A stretch of 64,000 nt of DNA from Roseivirga spongicola (lineage in GTDB: Bacteria > Bacteroidota > Bacteroidia > Cytophagales > Cyclobacteriaceae). Position 1 is the first letter of the stretch, and every line of letters starts with the position of its first letter. The position numbers were made by a program, and so were the translations under genes. The DNA lies in the NCBI RefSeq assembly GCF_001592965.1, contig NZ_LRPC01000031.1:1-64000 (forward strand), given 5' to 3'. A model generated the notes under the pieces. That model searched no databases and was not told the origin of the DNA. It worked only from the letters and a program-made list of their open reading frames with translations. Shown piece after piece: positions 36,068 through 44,006 of the stretch.

Positions 36068-37153
36068 ATGCATATAACTATCGTTGCCGGAACCAGGCCT
36101 AACTTCGTTAAAGTTTCTCCAATCATTCACGCTATTAAAGATTATGAAAAGAAACATCAGGTTGGTTTAGAATACACTTTAGTGCATACAGGTCAGCATT
36201 ATGACGATAAAATGAGCGGTAGCTTTTTTACCGATCTGAATATTCCTCAGCCAGATGTCAATCTCAGTGTTGGTTCGTGTTCACATTCTGAACAAACAGC
36301 TAGAATTATGGTGGCTTTCGAGAAACATTTGCTCGAAAATAGGACTGACTGTGTTTTAGTAGTAGGAGATGTTAACTCTACCATGGCTTGTGCTGTGGTA
36401 ACAAAGAAGCTTAACCTAAAATTAGTTCACGTTGAAGGGGGACTAAGGTCATTAGATAGATCAATGCCGGAAGAAATTAATAGACTTCTTACCGACTCAG
36501 TTACTGACTATTTTTTCACTACTACCCAAGAGGCAGATGAAAACCTTCTGAAGGAAGGGATTGAGAAAGAACGAATTTTTCTTGTTGGAAACGTTATGAT
36601 AGACAGCCTAGTCAAATCACTAGAAAAGACAAGGTTTCCGAATGTGTTGAAGGGTGAAGATTTGGAGAATTATTTCTTGTTAACGTTGCACAGACCTTCC
36701 AACGTAGATGATGCTGTTAAGCTTAATACTTTTCTAAAAACTATAGATAAAGCAGCTGGTGAGGCTAAAGTTGTGTTTCCTGTTCACCCAAGAACAGAAT
36801 CTAAGATAACTGATAAAGGAGACTACCAGAATATTTTATTTATACCACCACTGCCGTATCTGGAGTTTCTAGACATGATGAAAAAATCTGTTGGTGTAGT
36901 CACAGATTCTGGAGGAATTCAGGAGGAAACTACATTCTTAAAGATTCCATGTGTTACACTTCGAGAAAACACAGAACGCCCAGAGACTATACACATAGGC
37001 ACTAATGAACTCATTGGTGAGAACCTGAACCTGTTGACCTCTTCTATTGAGAAGATATCAATAGGAGAATGGAAAAAAGGTTCAATTCCTACTTTTTGGG
37101 ATGGTAAAGCATCTAATAGAATTGTCAGTAAACTAGTAGAGCTCCTGTCTTAG
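36068..37153 (+). CDS. wecB: UDP-N-acetylglucosamine 2-epimerase (non-hydrolysing)
   Basis: 361 residues. Landmarks: GTRPNFVKVSPII, HTGQHYDDKMSGSFF, HVEGGLRS, LHRPSNVDD and VTDSGGIQEETTFL. It interconverts UDP-GlcNAc and UDP-ManNAc for surface glycan synthesis. Divergent from the GT4 gene (70-bp gap) and convergent with yfhO (4-base overlap). The nearby glycosyltransferases are the likely users. Confidence 0.93.
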   Translation: MHITIVAGTRPNFVKVSPIIHAIKDYEKKHQVGLEYTLVHTGQHYDDKMSGSFFTDLNIPQPDVNLSVGSCSHSEQTARIMVAFEKHLLENRTDCVLVVGDVNSTMACAVVTKKLNLKLVHVEGGLRSLDRSMPEEINRLLTDSVTDYFFTTTQEADENLLKEGIEKERIFLVGNVMIDSLVKSLEKTRFPNVLKGEDLENYFLLTLHRPSNVDDAVKLNTFLKTIDKAAGEAKVVFPVHPRTESKITDKGDYQNILFIPPLPYLEFLDMMKKSVGVVTDSGGIQEETTFLKIPCVTLRENTERPETIHIGTNELIGENLNLLTSSIEKISIGEWKKGSIPTFWDGKASNRIVSKLVELLS

Positions 37154-39603
37154 AGTGCGGATTCCTTTCTAACAGATAGGTATACAGCACCTAAAAAGCA
37201 CAGAATTACAAGTATTGAGAAAACGGTCATTATACCACTTCCCACTTTGTAAATCTTCGGTTCAAAGCTAAATTCAATGGTGTGGTTACCGGCAGGGATT
37301 GCAAGTGCTCTCAGAATATAGTTTGCTCTAAGCATATCTACTTCTTCTCCATCTATTGTTACTTTAAAACCTTTAGGGTAGTGCACCTCCGAGAACACAG
37401 CAAAGCCATCTCCAGTATTGGACGACTCGTATTTCCAGTATCCAGGATGATATTCCGTAAGCTCAATCGTTCCATCGGTTGAGGTGCCAATGCCTTGAGG
37501 AACTTCTCTTTGATTAACGATAGCAGTTGTGGCAGGGGTTCTAAGCGTTTTAGTTTCATTGAACTCACCATCGGCATCGTTAACGTAGTTAATATTTCCT
37601 ACAAACCATGCAGAACCAAGTGCTCTAGGGTTGATCATTGCATCTTGTGCACCAGGCTCAATCACATACTTCGTATTCAGCATGTTGAGCATTGGAGTAC
37701 TAGAAAAATCTGGTATTGAGCCTTTGCCCATATCCTGAGCAACAGCGCTGAATTCAGGTAAAATAGCATTGTCAATAAGCTCCTGATATCTTCTAATTCT
37801 GGCTCCATGATATCCATTTACTAGATGGTGATGATAAGATGAAGTGGCATTATAGAATGAGCCATTCATGTCGATCACTCTATCACCAAGCGCCTTGTTT
37901 TGTGTGATAAATCTGTCGGCTTGAGTAAATGCAAAAGCGTTCGATTTATAGGTTTTGCTATAGTTGGAATCAGAAATGAATCTATTGCTGACAATGACTA
38001 TTTCAGCTATACCAATAGCAATGAGAGAAAGATAAAGCACGGTTTTCTTAACCGAACCAATTCTATTGAGGTAAATGGTCAAGGCAAAAATGGCTATGAA
38101 CCCGAATGCCCTTAAAGCATCTGCGGAGAATAGAGATTTACGGTCGGCTTTAAATGCTCTTAGTAATTCTGGTGGTAGTTGAGACTGGCTGTCGTAAGGG
38201 CCTCTAAAGCTGAAAGTGCCTGCAAATATTGATAGTAACAAAGCAAGTCCTGCTGTTGAACCCAAAGCGATTAAGAATTTCTTTTTGGTGTCTTTGTCCC
38301 ACTTCAGTTCAAATAGCTTTTGTAAGCCCATCATTCCTAAGAGTGAAATGGAGGAAATTGGCATAACCATGGTGAAGGTCACCGACCTGAACTTATTGTA
38401 GCCTGGGAAGTAATGGAACATGATGTCGTTGAACCATGCCATATTTCTACCATAGCTTAGGATGATACCCAGAACCGCCACGGCAACTAGCCAGATTACA
38501 TATTTTCTTTCTACCAGTATGCAGCCTAAAACAAACAGGAATACCATAATAGCACCTGCATAATATGTTGTTGGAGTTTCTTGCCCCCAATATGGTCTAA
38601 ACCTTGGGTCTCGACTTAATAGTTGATTTAGCTGTTGGTTGTTTACTCCATTGTTTCTTAAAAACTGAACAGTTTCTGAGTCACTTGGGTAGGTGCCATT
38701 TCCTCCCAAAGCATTAGGGATGAATAAAGTGAAAGGATCCCAAATACCATTTGAGTATTGAAAGGCGTAAGAAGATGAAAGTCCATCGGCATTCATTTCA
38801 TCATCTACTTGTTGACTCAGCTCGGAAGCTCCTCTGTTGGAATACTTTCCGTATTCATAAGTAGCATAAAACTCTCCAAAGAAGGTCCCTATGGCCATTA
38901 CTGCCGCTATTACTAACAAGCCAAGACGCTGAGAAAAGTCTTTGATTGTACCGCCTTTGTAAGCATAAATAAGTTGAAGAAGTCCGTAGATGCCTATGAT
39001 GAAAGCTAGGTAATAAGTGATCTGAAGGTGATTTACCCTCAATTGCATGGCAAGTGCTAGAGCGGTTAAACTCGCGCCTAAATATTTATTTCTTGTGAAG
39101 CAAAGGTGAATTCCACCCATTACCAAAGGCATAAAGGAGACAGCTGAAATTCTGGCGTTATGCCCAGCGGTAAGGCCAATAATATTGTATGAAGATAAAC
39201 CGAAAGCTACAGAACCGATAAGCGCTAAATACGGATTTACCCTAAAACAAAGAAGCATAATGTAGAAGGACAGCATGCTAACGAAAATGATTCTCACTGG
39301 GTGGGGAAGGCCTAATGAAAAAAGTGCATGAGTGTGCTTAATCAACTGATTCCCCCATTTTACGCTAATCAGATAGGCTGGCATTCCTCCGAAAATTGAA
39401 TTAGTCCAAAGGCCTTCTTCGCCTGTTTCTGCTCTGTACTCCATCAATTCATGAGCACTAGCTTCCCACTGAACTATATCGCTTTGGGCTAAACTCTGAT
39501 CATCGAAAAAGACCGGGTTAAAAAATGAAACGGTAATAATCAGGAAAATAATAACGGCAATCAGGTGCGGTAAAACATCCTGAGAAAAGTTGATCTTCTT
39601 CAT
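37150..39603 (-). CDS. YfhO family membrane protein
   Basis: 817 residues with about 12-13 TM helices: N-terminal membrane region, a soluble extracytoplasmic domain (about 590-770) and a last TM helix (IMTVFSILVILCFLGAVYLSV). The pattern RFRSVTF-like NKFRSVTFTMVMP and ALPAGNHTIEFSFEP is typical of the YfhO/DUF6541-type GT-C-like membrane proteins. In Firmicutes YfhO has been linked to lipoteichoic acid glycosylation, so a lipid-linked glycosyltransferase role is plausible; unproven here. It adjoins the glycan cluster. Confidence 0.85.
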   Translation of the reverse strand: MKKINFSQDVLPHLIAVIIFLIITVSFFNPVFFDDQSLAQSDIVQWEASAHELMEYRAETGEEGLWTNSIFGGMPAYLISVKWGNQLIKHTHALFSLGLPHPVRIIFVSMLSFYIMLLCFRVNPYLALIGSVAFGLSSYNIIGLTAGHNARISAVSFMPLVMGGIHLCFTRNKYLGASLTALALAMQLRVNHLQITYYLAFIIGIYGLLQLIYAYKGGTIKDFSQRLGLLVIAAVMAIGTFFGEFYATYEYGKYSNRGASELSQQVDDEMNADGLSSSYAFQYSNGIWDPFTLFIPNALGGNGTYPSDSETVQFLRNNGVNNQQLNQLLSRDPRFRPYWGQETPTTYYAGAIMVFLFVLGCILVERKYVIWLVAVAVLGIILSYGRNMAWFNDIMFHYFPGYNKFRSVTFTMVMPISSISLLGMMGLQKLFELKWDKDTKKKFLIALGSTAGLALLLSIFAGTFSFRGPYDSQSQLPPELLRAFKADRKSLFSADALRAFGFIAIFALTIYLNRIGSVKKTVLYLSLIAIGIAEIVIVSNRFISDSNYSKTYKSNAFAFTQADRFITQNKALGDRVIDMNGSFYNATSSYHHHLVNGYHGARIRRYQELIDNAILPEFSAVAQDMGKGSIPDFSSTPMLNMLNTKYVIEPGAQDAMINPRALGSAWFVGNINYVNDADGEFNETKTLRTPATTAIVNQREVPQGIGTSTDGTIELTEYHPGYWKYESSNTGDGFAVFSEVHYPKGFKVTIDGEEVDMLRANYILRALAIPAGNHTIEFSFEPKIYKVGSGIMTVFSILVILCFLGAVYLSVRKESAL

Positions 39604-39651
39604 TCGGTTAGTTCAGTTTGGGGCACAATATCCTCATTAAGGACACTAATA

Positions 39652-39659
39652 CAAAAGTA
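39652..39659 (-). promoter_or_regulatory. -7 box (TACTTTTG) of yfhO
   Basis: Exact TAnnTTTG on the minus strand, 48 bp upstream of the yfhO ATG. No clear -33 box. Confidence 0.3.
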
Positions 39660-39718
39660 TATGATTCGATTTATGGAGCTAAGTCTTTTCAACGGCTTTT
39701 TATGCAGGGAAAAATGGC

Positions 39719-39726
39719 TATTTTTG
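39719..39726 (+). promoter_or_regulatory. -7 box (TATTTTTG) of ffh
   Basis: Exact TAnnTTTG, 19 bases before the ffh ATG at 39746. I do not see a good -33 TTG at normal spacing. Confidence 0.4.
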
Positions 39727-39745
39727 CAAGCCAAAAGTTAAAAGC

Positions 39746-41080
39746 ATGTTTGAAAATTTAAGCGGGAAGTTAGATAGAGCTTTTAAGACTCTTAAAGGAC
39801 AAGGGTCAATCACCGAAATCAACGTAGCAACAACAGTTAAGGAAATCAGAAGAGCCTTAATCGATGCGGATGTTAACTATAAGGTTGCCAAAGATGTGAC
39901 CGATAAAATCAAAGAAGAGGCCCTTGGTCGCGATGTATTGATTTCAGTTAGCCCTGGTCAGTTGTTGATCAAGATTGTAAACGAAGAGCTTACCCAGATG
40001 ATGGGTGGGCAAAAGGTAGATATGACCCTTCAGGGAGACCCTGCCGTTGTGCTTATCTCTGGTTTGCAAGGTTCTGGTAAAACTACTTTCTCTGGAAAGT
40101 TAGCCAGAATGCTCAAGTCTCAGGGCCGTCAGGTATTACTGACTGCCTGTGATATTTACCGCCCAGCTGCGATTGACCAATTGAAAGTGCTCGGTGAGCA
40201 AATTGGTGTGGAGGTTTATGCTGAACCTGAAAACAAGAACGCAGAAGAAATTGCCAATAACGCCATCAAACATGCAAAGGCTACTGGTAAGAAAATTGTA
40301 ATTGTCGATACTGCTGGTCGTTTAGCGGTAGACGAGCAAATGATGCAAGAGATTGAAGGTTTGAAGAAAGCCCTTAATCCTTCTGAGACGTTGTTTGTGG
40401 TTGACTCAATGACTGGTCAGGATGCAGTGAACACTGCTAAGACCTTCAACGAAAGACTCGATTTCGATGGAGTGGTGCTAACTAAACTCGATGGTGATAC
40501 CCGAGGTGGTGCAGCTCTTTCTATCAGAACCGTTGTAGATAAGCCAATCAAGTTTATTTCGACTGGCGAGAAAATGGAAGCTATCGATGTCTTCCACCCA
40601 GATCGTATGGCCAACAGAATCCTAGGAATGGGTGATGTTGTGTCATTGGTTGAAAAGGCTCAGCAGAACTTTGATGAAGAGGAAGCTAAGAAGCTGAATA
40701 AGAAGATTCGCCAGAATAAGTTCGACTTTGACGATTTCCTTTCTCAGCTAGATCAGATCAAGAAAATGGGTAACCTGAAAGACTTGATGGGTATGATTCC
40801 TGGTATGGGCAAAGCCTTGAAAGGTTTGGACATAGATGATGATTCATTTAAGCCAATCGAAGCTATTATACGCTCTATGACCAAAGAGGAGAGAGCGAAC
40901 CCTGAATTAATGAATGGTAGCCGTAGAAAGCGTATTGCTGATGGTTCTGGAACTTCTATTCAAGAAGTAAACAACCTTATGAAGCAGTTTGGCGATATGC
41001 GTAAAATGATGAAGATGATGAACAAGGTTGGTGGTAAACGAGCCATGCAGAGCCTTGCTCAGATGGGGGGAAGAAGATAG
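39746..41080 (+). CDS. ffh: Signal recognition particle protein Ffh
   Basis: 444 residues. N domain, GTPase G domain with GLQGSGKTTFSGKLA, DTAGRLAVDEQ, TKLDGDTRGGAALS, and a methionine-rich M domain (MGMIPGMGK, MKQFGDMRKMMKMMNKVGG) that binds SRP RNA and signal sequences. It directs membrane and secreted proteins to SecYEG cotranslationally. Monocistronic by context, ending in two hairpins. The SRP RNA gene is not visible nearby. Confidence 0.97.
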   Translation: MFENLSGKLDRAFKTLKGQGSITEINVATTVKEIRRALIDADVNYKVAKDVTDKIKEEALGRDVLISVSPGQLLIKIVNEELTQMMGGQKVDMTLQGDPAVVLISGLQGSGKTTFSGKLARMLKSQGRQVLLTACDIYRPAAIDQLKVLGEQIGVEVYAEPENKNAEEIANNAIKHAKATGKKIVIVDTAGRLAVDEQMMQEIEGLKKALNPSETLFVVDSMTGQDAVNTAKTFNERLDFDGVVLTKLDGDTRGGAALSIRTVVDKPIKFISTGEKMEAIDVFHPDRMANRILGMGDVVSLVEKAQQNFDEEEAKKLNKKIRQNKFDFDDFLSQLDQIKKMGNLKDLMGMIPGMGKALKGLDIDDDSFKPIEAIIRSMTKEERANPELMNGSRRKRIADGSGTSIQEVNNLMKQFGDMRKMMKMMNKVGGKRAMQSLAQMGGRR

Positions 41081-41120
41081 TCTGAAAGCTAAAGTTAGTA
41101 TCTTCACCAACGTGTTCTTG

Positions 41121-41142
41121 CTTTGGGTGAGGGTACCCAAAG
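41121..41142 (+). other. Hairpin in the ffh 3' region
   Basis: ctttgggt (41121-41128) and acccaaag (41135-41142) form an 8-bp perfect stem with loop gagggt. There is no T-run after it, so it is not itself a terminator; it may stabilise the mRNA end or belong to a small RNA ending at the downstream terminator. Confidence 0.4.
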
Positions 41143-41190
41143 TGGCCAACTAATCCTCTAATAATTTTACAGCTCCTAAAGAAATAGCTA

Positions 41191-41218
41191 GTCCTCGTTC
41201 GCAACGAGGACTTTTTTA
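41191..41218 (+). terminator. Rho-independent terminator after ffh
   Basis: gtcctcgtt / aacgaggac with a 3-nt loop (cgc), then seven bases of mostly T (ttttttatt). Very strong. It sits 110 bp after the ffh stop. Confidence 0.88.
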
Positions 41219-41268
41219 TTTCAAGCCTTATAAATATCGATTAGGATAAGAATGGATGTTCTGAGCTG

Positions 41269-41499
41269 CTATGCGAGGAGAATGATAGTGTAAGTTAGCA
41301 AAACGATCATTATTGCTCCAATGAGAATATTGGAAAGTCCGATCAAAAAGCCCTCAGGAGTACCACTGGATTTCCGATCTAAGATGTCCTTGAATGAAGG
41401 AGGAGGACTTTTTTTAAACAAATGGAAAAACCTAAATAACACCCATTTGACCGAGGCACCCAAGTATTCAAGTAAAACTGATCCAAAATACTCTTCCAA
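41269..41499 (-). CDS. Small membrane protein of unknown function
   Basis: 76 residues. A polar, aromatic N-terminal half (YLGASVKWVLFRFFHLFKKS) is followed by one strong C-terminal TM helix (NILIGAIMIVLLTYTIILLA). Could be a conserved Cytophagales membrane protein. An antisense frame at 41321-41515 exists but has no start context. Function unknown. Confidence 0.55.
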   Translation of the reverse strand: MEEYFGSVLLEYLGASVKWVLFRFFHLFKKSPPPSFKDILDRKSSGTPEGFLIGLSNILIGAIMIVLLTYTIILLA

Positions 41500-41554
41500 G
41501 ATAAATTTCTTTTGATATTAACAAACGTGAGTATCAATGAATACTTTAAGACAC

Positions 41555-42292
41555 CTATTGCTCCTCAGCTGGTTTAGCCACTAACCCTCTGGCTTCTTTG
41601 TAAGATTCCCACTTCACCCAAGCTAACTGATTGTCATAGTCATAGCTTTGAAAGGTGAGTTTGAAGCGGTGCCTTTTATCATCGAAGTACCGGATGTCAT
41701 CGGCTGCAATGGTCTTAGTGCTATCTGCTTTTTTATTCACTATATATTCAATGTCGGTTTCGCCTCTTTTCCAACGAAGGGTGTAGTAGTCTAAGTTTTC
41801 ATTGATGCGGTATTTGCCATCATCCTTTATTAACACCTTTTCAGTTTCTAATAGCTTCTTGTTGTGGTAGTCGTTAATGTAGATTTTAGCTGCTCCGTAT
41901 TTGTTTAGGAATTCATGCGATTTATCTTCTCTCAAATAGGCCTGAATTTTCACCAAAAGGCTATCTATAAAGTAAAGGTTAATGTCATCGATGAAGTAAG
42001 ATTCAGCTAAATAATCGATCCGGTTGAGTCTGTAGATGGTAAAGTCATCTGTGTAGAATTCACCATAGTGCTTAAAGACTCGTAGGTCTATATCTTTCAT
42101 ATGCTGATTAAGCTGTAACGAACCAAACTGGAACTGATAGTTGGGCATATCGGCATACACTCTAGTTCTCGGCTGATCAACCTCTTGAACAACTTCCGGA
42201 ATTGTTTCTAGTTGCTCAGGTTCCTTTTGAGGTGCAGAGCATGAAATGACGAGTAAGAATAACAGAGTGAGGGCGGAAAGTGCTTTTTTCAA
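41555..42292 (-). CDS. Lipoprotein of unknown function
   Basis: 245 residues. Signal MKKALSALTLLFLLVISC-SAPQKEPE has a good lipobox, so membrane-anchored. The body is mixed alpha/beta with FYTDDFTIYRLNRIDYLAESYFIDDINLYFIDSLLVK and a C-terminal KWESYKEARG. No family recognised. It stands alone between the small membrane protein and the kinase-like gene. Confidence 0.7.
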   Translation of the reverse strand: MKKALSALTLLFLLVISCSAPQKEPEQLETIPEVVQEVDQPRTRVYADMPNYQFQFGSLQLNQHMKDIDLRVFKHYGEFYTDDFTIYRLNRIDYLAESYFIDDINLYFIDSLLVKIQAYLREDKSHEFLNKYGAAKIYINDYHNKKLLETEKVLIKDDGKYRINENLDYYTLRWKRGETDIEYIVNKKADSTKTIAADDIRYFDDKRHRFKLTFQSYDYDNQLAWVKWESYKEARGLVAKPAEEQ

Positions 42293-42348
42293 AACTAAGT
42301 CTTTCGTTAAAGAAAGAGCTTATGTCTCGGATTTGCAAGCGATGAGAT

Positions 42349-42846
42349 TTAATTTCTACCGAGTCTCCCTAAAATTGTAGTTAATGGACTATTTATTTCA
42401 GTAAGTTCAAAATCTACATTAATGCTGTGCGGATTATGGTTCTTAAGATGTGAATGCCAAACGTGTTCTATAAACCATACTGGTTCATATCCCCAGCGTG
42501 TCTCTTCCTTTCTACGCTTTACAAACTCTTCTTTACCGATAGAAAGTAAAATGGTTAGGTCGGCCTCTCTAACTAGGCTCTCATCACTCAAAGCGAATAT
42601 CCCTTCGGCAATAACGTATTCGTGCTTCTCCTTAGCCTGGCCTATTGCTTCTTTCCACTCCGTCCAGTCTATAGATTCTGGAGTTTCCCAGTCAACTCTA
42701 TCTTTGATGGTTGGTATTTCTGACTCTGGTTTTACAAACTCATCCTGATCCAGATGCTTGGCATTCTTGAGTTGAGCGCACAATCTTTTAGCTAGAGATG
42801 ATTTCCCTGACCTGCTTACTCCAGCAATAAGAACTAATTGACTCAT
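42349..42846 (-). CDS. P-loop kinase (uridine kinase/AAA-like)
   Basis: 165 residues. N-terminal Walker A LIAGVSRSGKSSLAKRL, a DQDEFVKP segment typical of nucleoside or small-molecule kinases, and a Walker-B-like VIAEGIFALSD. The size and layout fit the uridine-kinase/nicotinamide-riboside-kinase-like group; the substrate is not clear. It lies 50 bp after pdhB's terminator on the same strand and probably has its own promoter. Confidence 0.75.
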   Translation of the reverse strand: MSQLVLIAGVSRSGKSSLAKRLCAQLKNAKHLDQDEFVKPESEIPTIKDRVDWETPESIDWTEWKEAIGQAKEKHEYVIAEGIFALSDESLVREADLTILLSIGKEEFVKRRKEETRWGYEPVWFIEHVWHSHLKNHNPHSINVDFELTEINSPLTTILGRLGRN

Positions 42847-42848
42847 AA

Positions 42849-42880
42849 TAAAAAAGCCCTGACGTTTCCATCAAGGCTTC
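42849..42880 (-). terminator. Terminator of pdhB
   Basis: On the minus strand aagcc...tga / tca...ggctt form an imperfect stem around gtttcca-type loop sequence, followed by a run of six Ts (from 42857 downwards). Confidence 0.6.
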
Positions 42881-42899
42881 AATTTAATGCTTTATAAAA

Positions 42900-43877
42900 C
42901 TACTTGTACATTACTGAATCAACGGCCTCAAGGGTTCTCTTCACATTAGGAAGAATGGCGTCAATCAGGGTAGGAGCGTAAGGCAAAGGAAGGTCCATGC
43001 TGTTCACTCTTTTCACAGGAGCATCTAGGTAGTCGAATGCATCTTTCTGAATGTTGAAGGCAATGTCAGCTGAAATGGAAGCTAGTGGCCAAGCTTCTTC
43101 AACAACAACAAGTCTATTGGTTTTCTTCACCGATTCTACAATTGTTTTGTAGTCTAGTGGTCTTACTGATCTAAGGTCAATAACCTCAGCATTTACACCA
43201 TTTTTGGAAAGTTCTTCAGCAGCTTCATTAACTACTTTCATCATTTTACCGAAAGAAACTAGAGTAACGTCAGAGCCTTCTTTTACAATGTGAGCCTGAC
43301 CAATTGGTAGTAAATATTCTCCTTCAGGAACTTCGCCTTTATCTCCATACATTAATTCAGACTCCATGAAGATTACAGGGTCATTATCTCTAATGGAAGA
43401 CTTTAGAAGTCCTTTTGCGTCATAGGGATTTGATGGAACAACCACTTTCAAACCTGGAGTATTAGCATACCAGTTCTCGAAGTTTTGCGAGTGCTGAGAG
43501 CTCAACATTCCAGCGTTACCAGTTGGGCCTCTAAATACCATTGGCATTGGAAACTGACCTCCAGACATCGACATCATTTTAGCAGCTGAGTTGATCACCT
43601 GATCAATAGCTACTAATGAGAAGTTGAACGTCATGAATTCGATAATAGGACGAAGGCCGTTCATTGCTGCGCCAACACCAATTCCTGCAAAACCTAATTC
43701 GGCAATAGGAGTGTCTATCACTCTTTCAGCTCCGAACTCATCGAGCATGCCCTGGCTCACTTTATATGCACCATTATACTCTGCAACTTCTTCACCCATG
43801 AGGAAGATTTTCTCATCTCTTCTCATTTCTTCCGACATGGCTTCTCTTAGGGCTTCTCTGAATTGTATTTCTCTCAT
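42900..43877 (-). CDS. pdhB: Pyruvate dehydrogenase E1 component, beta subunit
   Basis: 325 residues. E1-beta fold: REIQFREALREAMSEEM, FLMGEEVAEYNGAYKVSQG (TPP-domain Glu), FRGPTGNAGMLSSQHSQNFE and the C-terminal domain with VIDLRSVRPLD. Together with the alpha subunit (not in this window) it decarboxylates pyruvate to feed acetyl-CoA production. It has its own terminator. Confidence 0.95.
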   Translation of the reverse strand: MREIQFREALREAMSEEMRRDEKIFLMGEEVAEYNGAYKVSQGMLDEFGAERVIDTPIAELGFAGIGVGAAMNGLRPIIEFMTFNFSLVAIDQVINSAAKMMSMSGGQFPMPMVFRGPTGNAGMLSSQHSQNFENWYANTPGLKVVVPSNPYDAKGLLKSSIRDNDPVIFMESELMYGDKGEVPEGEYLLPIGQAHIVKEGSDVTLVSFGKMMKVVNEAAEELSKNGVNAEVIDLRSVRPLDYKTIVESVKKTNRLVVVEEAWPLASISADIAFNIQKDAFDYLDAPVKRVNSMDLPLPYAPTLIDAILPNVKRTLEAVDSVMYK

Positions 43878-43953
43878 CGAACTCTTTTTAAACGGCCGTA
43901 AAAATAATCAATCAGGGTTCAAATCCCAACATAGATTCTGTTTTGAATTGGCA

Positions 43954-43986
43954 TAAAAAAAGCCTCCGGTTTGTACCAGAGGCTTC
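43954..43986 (-). terminator. Terminator of the OmpA/TPR lipoprotein gene
   Basis: On the minus strand aagcctc...gaggctt (7-bp perfect core extended by ggt/acc pairs) is followed by a run of seven Ts. Confidence 0.8.
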
Positions 43987-44006
43987 ACTATTAAAATATG
44001 GTTTTC

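Noticed and set aside
35998-36126. 43-residue N-terminal extension of the GT4 protein
   Set aside because: It would overlap the start of wecB and the -7 box; the family N-terminus begins at MNMKICMLLHEFYP.
41081-41220. SRP RNA (4.5S-type) gene next to ffh
   Set aside because: The conserved GGAAGCAGCC apical loop is not present on either strand; only simple hairpins are seen.
41321-41515. Plus-strand ORF opposite the small membrane protein
   Set aside because: No promoter or start context; the minus-strand frame has a proper TM helix and better codon pattern.
43914-43930. tRNA T-arm-like sequence (gggttcaaatccc) upstream of pdhB
   Set aside because: No acceptor stem, D-arm or anticodon arm can be built in the preceding 60 bases; it is a chance match.
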